Assembly: GCA_019096155.1 (NCBI GenBank)
Contig: JAHCVI010000001.1
Location: 2,046,001 to 2,110,000 of the forward strand
Length of the DNA: 64,000 bases
Origin: Staphylotrichum longicolle
Lineage: Eukaryota > Ascomycota > Sordariomycetes > Sordariales > Chaetomiaceae
Direction of reading: 5' to 3'
Positions 1 through 9,800 of this stretch are shown here, piece by piece. Within the stretch, counting starts at the first letter, position 1. Each line of letters starts with the position of its first letter. Position numbers and translations under genes: made by a program. The notes beneath the pieces are model-generated. The model ran no database searches. It saw nothing but the letters and a program-made list of their open reading frames with translations, and was not told the DNA's origin.

Positions 1-1051
1 CTCGAGCGTTGTCTTTCACAAGCTGCCACCGAGTGAGACCTTGTTCCTCGAGTCCACGGCGCGGATTCAGAAAGACAGCCTGAAGTATGTTTTGCCAGTG
101 CCGTCTACGCCATTCTGCTGTGTGCTGACATGCGGTAGCTCCTTCATGGAGTTCCAAGTCTGGGATTTTCCTGGGCAAATTGACATTTTTGATAATCCAA
201 ACTTCACCTTTGACATGGACGCCATCTTTGGTGAGATCGGCGCCTTGATATGGGTCATCGACGCCCAAGACGACTACCTCGAAGCCGTTGCTCGTCTCAA
301 CTCGACCATTCTCCACCTCCACCGCAGTTACCCACACATCAACATCGAAGTCTTCATCCACAAGGTCGACGGCCTGAGCGACGACTACCGTCTGGACATC
401 CAGCGCGACGTAACCATTCGCATCCAGGACGAGCTCTCGGATCAGGGTGTCGAGAACGCGCCCGTCAACTTCCACCTCACCTCCATCTATAACCATAGCA
501 TCTTCGAAGCCTTCAGCAAGGTCATTCAAAAACTCATCCCCCGCCTTGGCCAACTCGAGGCTATGCTCACCAATCTCTGCCGCACCTGCCGCTTCGAGAA
601 GGCTTACTTGTTCGACGTCAACACCAAGATCTACATCGCCACCGACAGTACTCCGGAGGACATGGCCAGCTACGAAATCTGCTCCGACTACGTCGACGTC
701 ATCATAGACTTTACGGAGGTCTACGGCTCCTGGCCGCGGTCCGAGCAGTGGCGCGAGAAGCTGGAGGGTGAGCCCTGGGCGCAGCCGCTCGACGAGCAGG
801 TTGCCTGCGAGTGGGCCGAGAGCGGCATGGTTCTGGCCGATGCTCGTCGACCGATCATGTTGAGGGAGGTGGATCGGTTCTTGGCGCTTGTGGCTATCAT
901 GAAGGAGGGTTCTTATGAGAAGATGCCCCAGATCAACATGAACGTTGATGTCGTCGTCAAGGGTTTGACCGAGTTCTTTGAGATCACAAAGCCGAAGGGT
1001 GTGGTCGGTGGGGCGGAGGCGCTGGCGAGTCCTGGGTTGGTTCAAGGGTGA
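1..1051 (+). CDS. gtr2: Gtr2/RagC-type GTPase, 5' end outside window
   Basis: Rag-family GTPase of the Gtr2/RagC-D branch, which pairs with a Gtr1/RagA protein on the vacuole and relays amino-acid sufficiency to TORC1. The window opens inside the gene, so the start and the G1 P-loop are missing. Reading begins at base 2 and is interrupted by a 54-nt intron (85-138, GTATGT...TAG), whose removal joins KDSLN to SFMEFQVWDFPGQ. Visible are the G3 motif DFPGQ, the strand ALIWVIDAQDDY, the G4-like HKVDG and the Rag C-terminal roadblock-like region starting near FDVNTKIYIATDS. The stop is TGA at 1049-1051. The family call is firm from these motifs; the Gtr2 rather than Gtr1 assignment rests on the FLESTARIQKD and QVWDFPGQ context. 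The last ~30 residues are Gly/Ala-rich and look unconserved. Confidence 0.93.
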   Translation, partial: SSVVFHKLPPSETLFLESTARIQKDSLKYVLPVPSTPFCCVLTCGSSFMEFQVWDFPGQIDIFDNPNFTFDMDAIFGEIGALIWVIDAQDDYLEAVARLNSTILHLHRSYPHINIEVFIHKVDGLSDDYRLDIQRDVTIRIQDELSDQGVENAPVNFHLTSIYNHSIFEAFSKVIQKLIPRLGQLEAMLTNLCRTCRFEKAYLFDVNTKIYIATDSTPEDMASYEICSDYVDVIIDFTEVYGSWPRSEQWREKLEGEPWAQPLDEQVACEWAESGMVLADARRPIMLREVDRFLALVAIMKEGSYEKMPQINMNVDVVVKGLTEFFEITKPKGVVGGAEALASPGLVQG

Positions 1052-1399
1052 TTACTGCGGGTCTTGGTCGCTCACCAAGGTCATGGGACTGTGAGACGAG
1101 GGGGGGAGATTATGGTACTGGGTTGCGTGGGCGAAAAGGGAAAGTGACGAGTCGAACCGTTGCCCGAGACGGCTAGGAAGGAGCCAGATTCCTGGGGATA
1201 TATATATGATACGGACTTGGAACTCTTGTCCATGTGTTTAAACCGCGACGGATCTCGCAAAGCTTGGACGCTGGTGATGTCGCTTGGACCATGGCCTTCC
1301 ATCCGAAGCTCTCTCGCTCACCCAGTGTTGCCGCTCCTTCCCGCGCCCCGCTAGCCTTTTATAAACAACTTCTTTCACTCACCATATCACCCGCTCCCC

Positions 1400-1590
1400 A
1401 ACAGCCGAGTGGCTGGTTTGGGAGCAGCGGAGGCGCCGGGCGGTCGAGTTTGAACTGGTGATCTGCTGGACGCAGCGGTCGCCCGTTCGACTCCCGCCCG
1501 GCGCTTCGGAGTAAAAACCTCGACGGGGGTTTTTCGTAACCGACCACCTCCCTTCGGCTGGCCGAAGGAGGGCTGGTCGGCGAGCTTTTT
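1400..1590 (+). repeat. tRNA-derived SINE-like element, copy A
   Basis: A non-coding element with an A-box-like AGCCGAGTGG (1403-1412, as in Ser/Leu tRNAs) and a B-box-like GTTCGACTCCC (1485-1495). Two hairpins follow: AAAAACC (1513-1519) with GGTTTTT (1528-1534), then CCGACC (1540-1545) with GGTCGG (1575-1580) enclosing a TTCGGC/GCCGAA stem. It ends in GAGC plus a T5 run (1586-1590), a possible Pol III terminator. It is related to 36485-36655 on the other strand: both have the order B-box, GNAGTAAAA, hairpin, TTTTCGTANCCG, hairpin, GAGCTTTTT. A normal tRNA is unlikely because the T-stem does not pair well. Calling it a SINE is inference; it could also be a Pol III structured RNA gene family. 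Confidence 0.5.
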
Positions 1591-3378
1591 CTTCTTTTTC
1601 TGTTGTTTTTTTCTGTTTGTTTTTCCCAGTCGCTCTTGGGCTGCTCATCGGGTTTCGTCACTCCCCTTACATTCATTTCTTTTTCATTCCCGCCTTTCTT
1701 TTTTCTCCTTCTTCAGGACTAGAAGGTTCTTTACGATGTCCTGGTGCTCTAGAAGATAGGGAATCGTCGGACAACATTCCCATTGCGAAGGATTTGAATA
1801 ATTGCCCAAGTGGCAGTTATGCCGGGGCAACTTCCAGGGCTCTCAGGTTGCTTCTCTGTCATCCTAAGCTGCGTTACATCAACAAGCAGCTGCGAGAAGT
1901 TCTTGTGAACTCATCCGCATAGTGACGCACGGAAATGACTTGATCTGAGTCCTCGAATCAACCGCCTCGCTCACGAGCCAACAGCACGTCTCCTAGCCAA
2001 GGACGAATCACCCATTCTATGGATATTTTCCAGAAGCATCACACAACAGACCAGGTCGGGCACAACTGACGAAGATGTCGTCGCAGATTTGGTCAGATGC
2101 AGCTTACAAGGCTCAACAGCATGCGGATCCCATGTCACCAACCATTTGGGGTACCATCCCGATCGGAGAATGCACGGCGACTGCTTACAGTCGGGGCTGG
2201 TGGCGCTGGTAAGGCTGTGATGGGGCTGTGGTTTATGTAAGGGCCCTGGATATTCTCTTGTTATCTTTGGGGCTGGTTTTGACATGGACTCTCAGCCGTT
2301 GCCTGCGCTATCTCGGATATGGGGTTGGAAGGAAGTGTGTCCAACAGACTTGGCGATGGGGGGAGTCAACGCAGTCCCTGGCTTGACGTGGAAATCTGGG
2401 GCCGCTTTGTCGGGAACAGCACAACTGCCACACCTGAGATGAACCAACAGGATTACTCACACTAATGCTGACACCGAGATACTCGCCGATGAAGCGGCTG
2501 TCTTGCTGCCTGGCAACGGCACAGGAATGGGGCGCAGCATACAGGTCCAACTTCCGTTGCAGATCCAGCCCGTCGTCCATCATCCTCATTCGGTCTCATG
2601 TCAACGGCTCTTCCGCACCTCCATTTCCCTGAGCCGCAACCAACTGGACCTGTTGGTGACTTGTTGGCTGCCCGACTCAGGGGTTCACCCACGTGCTAAA
2701 CATCACGGGGTCAGGGGTTGACGGGCCCTCATGACACGCACGCGGTCCTATCACTGGCTACCAAGCCGTCGGTACTCCCAGAATCAGATTGTTGGGCTGA
2801 GTCCTGGAATTGGAAGCCTGCCAGCATCGAAACTTGAACCAACAGCTCACAGCGGCAAGGGTTCAGGGTTAGGGGTGCAGGCACGGCGACCGAGTCTGCC
2901 TCGCCCCTTTTCCACGTTGGCCAAAACCTCCTGGCAAGGCAAACAACTGCAGCAGGCTGAGCAACAACTGCATATGCGTGCAGTTCCAAGCGGCTCTTCT
3001 CGCATCTAACTGCCTTATCCAATCCTCCGGCTCACCGTAAGCTAGCCAATAAACCAACTCCCCTGGTGTCCCCAATGCTGCTTGCACCAACATCGACATG
3101 CATCGATGTAGGGACGAGGCCAAGCAGCGAGCAACAGCCTTATTCAGCCCAGAAGCATGTGGTTGCTCCGAGTCATCAACTCTCTCCGCCGGTTACAGTG
3201 TCATTCCTCTCAAAAGTTGACCAACAGCCCATCCAAACACAGAAAACCATCCACCCCCGAAACCCCTGACCTACGAACCCACCCCACCCAAACCCCCTTC
3301 CGGTCGCACACCGTCCCGGCAGCCTGGACCCAAACTCGGAGACCGGGATCGGTGTACCGGATTCGGCACACTCCGATC

Positions 3379-3395
3379 CTGACTGACTGACTGAC
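3379..3395. repeat. (CTGA)n microsatellite
   Basis: Four tandem CTGA units in non-coding DNA, about 400 bp before a hexamer repeat of related sequence at 3805. Confidence 0.7.
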
Positions 3396-3804
3396 ACGGT
3401 ATCAAGGAAAAAAAGGGAAAAAGGTCTCACCTCTCTGACAGACAGCGGCACAGCCCGCCGACCAGGATTCCGGAACACCCTAGACTTAGGTAGGTATACC
3501 GGGCGACCGGGTTGTCCCCTTGGGGCGTCCCCCATCCCGCTCCCGTCCGGCGCCTCTTTCTCACCCTTCTCCTTCCCAATCCGAATGCCATTTCCGAACT
3601 CTGTCTGTGCAAGCGTAGAGTGTAGTGTAGTGTAGTACCGCCAAACCCACGGCCTTATTCCGGCGCCCAAGGCGTTCCATCCTTTGGCAGTTTATGGTCC
3701 ACTGCAGTACTGCCGTGCTTATTTGAATCAACCCTCCATCCACCTGGCCCGAGTTACTCCTTAGGACTACTAACTAGGACAAGGGACTCACTCTTTCCCC
3801 CCGA

Positions 3805-3844
3805 CCCTGACTGACCCTGACCCTGACCCTGACCCTGACCCTGA
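3805..3844. repeat. CCCTGA hexamer tandem repeat
   Basis: Six CCCTGA units, with one CTGA unit after the first, then CCAAAGCCAAAGCCAAA just downstream. The unit differs at one base from the common fungal telomere repeat CCCTAA. The array is short, internal and surrounded by unique sequence, so it is more likely a replication-slippage microsatellite than an interstitial telomere. Confidence 0.75.
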
Positions 3845-5865
3845 TCCAAAGCCAAAGCCAAACCATCATGGCGCCTTCGGACCTATTCCAACCTGCAGTA
3901 CGACAGCCCCCCGTTTCACAGCCCGCACCGGAGGACAAAACGAAACGTTGCATCTCCAATTTGTTCCCATTCCATTCCGGCGTTACACCGCGTGGTTAAA
4001 ACTCGCGCCCCATTGCAACCCTGCCACTCTTCCGAAACACAAACCGTGGAACTTTGAAGTCACATGCGCATAACACAATGTGGGCACTTACACAACACAG
4101 GACACAGATGGTGATCTTTCGTTTTTGGGGTTTTTGCATTAGATACTATATGCTTGAGAGTAGAGTACGTCAAATTAAGGGTACTAAGCTATACTCAACA
4201 AACAACGAGAAGACGCGTATTGCATAGTAGTAGTAATCCAGCCGCCATCCAGGGCGGAATACTTTCCAGCATCCCATGCCGGCTGGATCCCCCCACGGCA
4301 CGGCGTTTCTGTTGGTAAGAAAACGGAGCGCTGCTCCGTCGACCCCCGTGAGAACAAGCCAGTTGCCGCAGGACCAACCGGCTTCGCCTCGTCCTATCCC
4401 GATGCAATAATACACGGCTTGCGGTGAGGGCATGCCTTGTGTTACCACGACGGGATGGGGGTTGGCACGCGGTGAGATGACCCACGTTTTGCCCAATCCA
4501 AACCAAACCAGAACCTCCGACCCTCACCACCAAGACACCGACGCCAGCCATCCAAGTCCCCGGAAAACCTTGACCTGACCTACGAGGCAAGGAGCACAAA
4601 TACCCCGGATCACACCGTGCCAGTCCAGTCCTGTCTAGCAGGTAAAGTCGAGCCGTATGTCCGAGTTTGTGGCTTGTCGTAGCAGTAATCCCGTTCCGAG
4701 TTCCGAGTAAGTGGCGTCAAGTGTCGAAGATGATGTTGTCGATGAATTAGGTGGCAGGAAGAGCAAGCAGGCAACCAGTTGCCCGCGACACCCAAGCGGC
4801 TGATCCTCCTCTGATGGCGTCCCACCCTGCTCTGAATTTCCCGCTGCTTCCAAGCCATGGGCGGTGGGAGGAGCACCTTGCTCTTGTCGACAACCAGTGT
4901 CTGCCTCAGCGGCGGTATCCCGGCTACCTGTCCCTGAGGCTAGATGTATGTTTTTCGTATTTGGCCTTGAAGAGCACCCGTTCATCGCATCATCGAGAGC
5001 CAGTCTCGGCGAGTCGTGCCGCGTGTCTTCGTTGCGTATTATCCCTGCATCCAGTATGCGCTCCGTATCCGTTTCCTTCGTTCCGGGCGGTGTCGTCGTC
5101 CAACGTCAAGCTGGGCGCGGCCGGCTCGGGTTGTCAGAAAGGTCGTCGCGATTAGGTAGGGGTGTCCGTCGTAAAGGCCGTAAAACATCATCCATGAGAC
5201 AAGAAAAAGACAAGGTTGAAAGGAAAAACAGAAAGAGTGGACGCGATGTGCCCACAGACACACGCAGGGGGTATCATTATAACCAGCCTCCTGAGCCTTG
5301 TTCTCACAGGGATCCAACCAAGAAAAGGTGATAGAGAAAAAGGAAGAAAAAGGGGTGTCTCTGCCCTCGGTCTCTGCCGAGATTGGGGGTTGCATTGCTG
5401 CATCTTCTTCTTAAAACCGAAACCCAAAGTCGCCTGTATCTCAACCCTCCGTGCTGTAAATGCAATCAGATATCCGCCCCAGGATCCGGCCATGATGAGG
5501 GAGAGAAAAACCAAAAAGAAGCGCTGGTGACCGAGCTAGCGGCGATAGCAGTGGTATCCCAAAAAAATATCAAAAGGAAATAAGAAAAAATGACGCCCGA
5601 TCGCTGAACCCAAGACCACAAATGGAACCCAACCAGAGATATGCTTCAAAGGGTATGCGGATGTTTCGAGTCGCTCCAGCCCATGCAAGTGAGGAAATGC
5701 CGAAACGCCGTAGGATAGAGTGTATGACTGGGACGATCACCATGGCGTTGTCTGCCAGCTTGGCGGCCCATGGGGTTGTTGTGCCCGGCCGCGCTAGTGC
5801 CGGAGCGCTCATGGAGATGTCGTCACGGCCGGGTGACTTGTTCCGTAGACCGCTGGTGGTGATTG

Positions 5866-6894
5866 TCACATGGTGGTGGCGTAGTCTTGATACCGGTCCC
5901 AACCGCCAAACGAGTTGTAACCCACGGTGATTCCGCACTGAGGCGCAAGCATGCTCGGCAGTGGAAGATGGGGCATGGGTGCCGTCACGAGGGGTGAGCT
6001 GTAGTCAAAACCCGCCGTCGAGTACGGCTGGCTGAAGGCCGGCGGGGGCGACGGCAGCTGGACCTCACTCATCCCGATCGTTGCCCAAATCGAGGCGGTG
6101 GAATCGGCTGAGCTCGTCACGCTCGGGCTGGACGGCAGGATCTTCCAAGAGTCGACGGGGCGGGGCATCGTCGCTGGTGGTGAAGGCTGAGACCAGATGG
6201 CCGCGCCGGCAGGTGAGCTGGGCAGGAGGGGCGGCTGGCGGACGACGTCGACAATCCTCGGCGGTGGCGGCAGCAGCGGCTTGACCAGACCCATGATGTT
6301 CTTCTTGACCTCGTCACTCTTTCCTCCGAGCAGTTCTCCGGCGCCATCCTCCTCGAGACCCTCGAGCGCTGACACGTGCGTCCTGAAGACAAACTTGTTG
6401 ATGGCCTGGACGAACTCGTCGTGCAGCTTCTTGCACTGCTGCTCCTTCTCGGACCAGTCGTAGGTGTTGGCCTTGGCGTCGACGCAGTGGATGTCCTTGT
6501 GGTACTCGATGAGCGACTCGATCGTCTCGGGTGTCAGCTTGTAGGCCACCTCGTTCCTCAGGACCATGTCGACGTGGACGATATAAGCCTCAATGTGGAT
6601 CATCTGGTAGTTGAAGACGGCCTCGATCAACGGGTTGGGGTCCTTCCTCAGCTCCGACTCCGGGGCTTTTGGCAGCAGCAGGGACGCCAGGGTCCAGATG
6701 GCGTTTGGCGACGACAGCGTCTCGGTCAGGCATCTCTGGTGTTGTGGTACGCTGTTGAGCGGGCGCTTGATCTTGTTGATGCGCTTGAGGGTTTGTGTCA
6801 GCCACGGCTCGACCTTGGAGGCGAGCACCACGTTCACCGAGGAGGCGCGGGGAGCAAAGGCGGCGGCCGAGGCCGGTAATAGCTGGGGTGGCAT
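5866..6894 (-). CDS. fungal protein of unknown function, 342 aa
   Basis: A single-exon gene read on the minus strand. The frame is open further upstream, but the first ATG is at 6892-6894 (MPPQLLPASAAAF); the codon at 6967-6969 is TTG, so I start at 6894. Residues ~15-190 look like an alpha-helical folded domain with alternating hydrophobic positions (KVEPWLTQTLKRINKIKR, VFNYQMIHIEAYIVHVDMV). The C-terminal ~150 residues are Pro/Ser-rich with repeated PPP runs and little predicted order. There is no signal peptide or clear membrane segment. I do not recognise the family. It stands alone in a gene-poor region, with more than 5 kb of gene-free DNA upstream, which suggests a long regulatory region or leader but proves nothing. 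Confidence 0.75.
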   Translation of the reverse strand: MPPQLLPASAAAFAPRASSVNVVLASKVEPWLTQTLKRINKIKRPLNSVPQHQRCLTETLSSPNAIWTLASLLLPKAPESELRKDPNPLIEAVFNYQMIHIEAYIVHVDMVLRNEVAYKLTPETIESLIEYHKDIHCVDAKANTYDWSEKEQQCKKLHDEFVQAINKFVFRTHVSALEGLEEDGAGELLGGKSDEVKKNIMGLVKPLLPPPPRIVDVVRQPPLLPSSPAGAAIWSQPSPPATMPRPVDSWKILPSSPSVTSSADSTASIWATIGMSEVQLPSPPPAFSQPYSTAGFDYSSPLVTAPMPHLPLPSMLAPQCGITVGYNSFGGWDRYQDYATTM

Positions 6895-9800
6895 TGTGGG
6901 AGGGCAAAGAGACAAGGATGAGACGGGGCAAGAAACGAGGAACCGGGCGAGTGGTGACCGGGTCGACAAGGAAGAGAGGGCGGCGGAGCGCTTGGGAAAG
7001 ACGAATAGTAAATAAGAAACAAGGTGAAGAAGGTGACAAAGGTGACGGAGCCGGGCGGTCCCAAGACAAGGGAATTAGCGTGCACGCCAGCAACCGCAAA
7101 TGGGAAGGAAGAGAAGGGCTGAGCAAGGAGCCTCGTGAGGAAGGGGAGCGGAGGAGAGGGAGGGTGAGGAGCTCGTATTATTAGAGAAAGTGCGAGGTGG
7201 TGGGGGTGTTATAGTACTTGCGTGCCATTCACACGGCCTGCAGTCCCGAACTCGGTAGGCAATACCCAGGCCCACCAGCATATCCGGCCAGAGGGAGAGA
7301 GCCCTGGGAAGGAGGGAGGGAGGGAGGGGTGCATGCAAGCACGTCCATGGTACGACGACGCTGAAGGGCCCGCATGGTGGGCAGATGGCCACACAGATGG
7401 AGCGGGAAGGAGGGGTCCGCTTGCAGTGCCCCGGCAGTGCAGTGCCCTGCAGCGCTCCTCCCTCTTCAAGTCTTTCACGTTTCTTCGGGGGAGGCGTGCA
7501 GGCAAGAACCGGGGCAGGCACTGCAATCACCTAGCGATGCATGGCGTCCTCCGCCTCGACTGAAGATTGCATTGGATGAAGCCCGCCATAGAGAGCCTGG
7601 AGAGCCTGGGCTGCTCGGGTTTCCGCGGCCTGGCGTCTGCATCTGCATCCCGTCTTGGACGACGTCCGCAGCCCCAAGAGATTCGCATGTCTGCAGTCAT
7701 CTCCAGCCTGGAAACAGCTTTTCTCGGGACAGCAGCCAATGGAAAGCAGGGAGGCGCGGTACGTATCCCTAGGGTTGTCGGTATCGGAAAGCCTTCTCTG
7801 GGTAAGGGGTGGGTTTGTCCCCTGTCTCCGGCCCCAACCGTGCCTCGATCGAAGGAGCCAAGCAGCTAGACTGCTGGAGCAACAGAAACTCAGCACCGAA
7901 GAACGGCAGGGCAAACATCCGCATGCACCCCCTTGATCGTGCGTGGCAGATCGCCCTGCCCGTGGTGGTGGAATATCGCCTCCAACAACAAGCAAGCAAG
8001 CAAAATAGGACAGGCCCGAAAGGCCGTGTCGCTGGAAACCCCGGTGGGCAGTGCTGCGACCTGCAGATGCACAATGCTGAACAAAAAATTCCGACGGTCG
8101 ACAGGCGAATGGGCTGGGCCGACCTGGGTCGGTCGCATGCGACGGAGCTGAAAGCTGCAGGTGGCCTGTGCAGCGCCACCGGCCCTGCTTGTTCTGGTCC
8201 CAAGTAAACCATCCAGTCAGGTACGTACCTTCCTGCCAAGAAAGGCCGCCAACCCCGCCAAAACTCGCCCCGCCGAGCCCCCGATCAGGATCAGCAGCGC
8301 CGGGAGTGTTCGATGGCCAACCTGAGCCAACTTCCCAGTTTGTTGCCCGCTTTTTAACTGGAGGGTCAAAGACAGGCTCGAAATGAGTGCCATGCTTGAC
8401 GAACTTGCAACGAATCGCGAGGGCACGCCTTCTCGTGTCCCGTTTCATGATGGTCGATAATGGTTAGTGACGCGTCAAGAGATGGGCTGAGGCGCGCAGT
8501 GTGGTAGTCATGGGTGCTTGGAGAGTCAGTCCGGTTGGTGCCCTCACGACGCAAAAAAGCCGCCACCGTCTAGCATCTCGACGACTGGTCTCTTCGCGTT
8601 ACCCGGACTCACAAGCCAGTGCTCCATTGCTCAATTAGACGGTAGAAAGAGTAGAAATCCAAATCCCACATGTTTTTATGATGCCCATCCATGACTGATG
8701 GAGGGAGGTTGAGCGCGGATGCAGCTTCCAGTTTCCGGTTTCATGTATTTTTGTGAGTTGTGAGATGCATAGACTGACCCCATCGTCGCTTGCCGCACCG
8801 CCGCACCGCCACACCAGCTTAATCTATCCCGCTGCACCGGATGGTCTCCGGCAGCGGCCGGTGTCGTCAGGAATGATGGCGAGACCGGAGCCGTGGGGCG
8901 ACCCCCATTTTGATATAGCTGACCCCCATTATCATGCGCATGTTGATATTAAACATGTCGTTTCCATGGCGAAATCTCCGGCCTGATGGTGGCCATCAGG
9001 GCGCGTCCTCCTGCAAGATGCTCGCCTCGAGCCGCGGGGCAATCTATCTCTGCAGTGGCCGCGAGCGTCCCGGGCCAAACGTTGATGTGGTGTGGTGAAT
9101 ACGACTGTTTGAGCTCCTGCAGGCTACCAGAAGCGTTCACAAAGGTTCGCAAGCCGCCTTGACGGCGCAAGACATAGGTGCAGAGAGAGAGTCCATTCGT
9201 CCCCGAGAGATTTGTGTCAAGTCATCAGTCATGCCTGCGAGATTGACATGCCGCTCCCTGCCAGTGGTGGCATCATCAGCTGCACAGTGGTCGTGAGATG
9301 GAGCATCCTCTCTACCGGAAACGTCTGGCTGCATGCCATCGTCAGATCCCAGACCCCATCAGTCGGCTGCGGCTAAGAGACGCCGTCCAGGTGCACCAAC
9401 TTGAAACGGAACAAGCGCGAGGGAGAGGGTGTCTCCAAGGGCAGGATATCCCTCTCTCGTCCTATCCATGAGGGGTGGGCGCTGTCTGTCTCCATTGGAA
9501 ACCAACCTGGCTGAGCCTGGCCATGCTCGCTTGAACCTGCTCGCCGCCACATTTTGCGTCTGGAATCTCAAGGAGATGTCCCAATCCGGCAAGCCGTGGA
9601 AGAAATGAGGTGTTCAGAGGCTCGCGGTCCAGAGGCTTGGATCGGCAAACATGAGCAAGTCTCGACGAGGCGCGTGGTCGCCGGGAGTGGCTCCAGGGAG
9701 CAAGGACAAGCAATGAACCCCCAACGGTGCGCAACAAAGTTGCATGGAGAGGGGAAAGCAAGTCGCCGGCCAACACCAGCCTCTCGTCATGGATGAGTCG

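Larger units (their letters stand above)
1591..5865. other. gene-free stretch, 4.3 kb
   Basis: No reading frame here has the composition, splice pattern or recognisable motifs of a fungal protein; the open frames are short, Cys/Arg/Ser-rich and overlap on both strands. Immediately after the tRNA-like element there are T-rich runs (1586-1720). Small tandem repeats lie at 3379-3395 and 3805-3844. The right end (about 5570-5865) is probably the 3' UTR of the minus-strand gene at 5866. A spliced non-coding RNA cannot be excluded. Confidence 0.5.

Noticed and set aside
1430..1508. Functional tRNA gene
   Set aside because: A GCGCCGGGCGG/CCGCCCGGCGC pairing exists and the B-box is good, but the T-stem mismatches twice and the arms do not form a cloverleaf; treated as a tRNA-derived element.
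7531..8448. Minus-strand open frame of 305 codons
   Set aside because: Rich in Cys, Arg and Ser with no motif, no splice logic, and overlapping long frames on both strands; looks like GC-driven chance.
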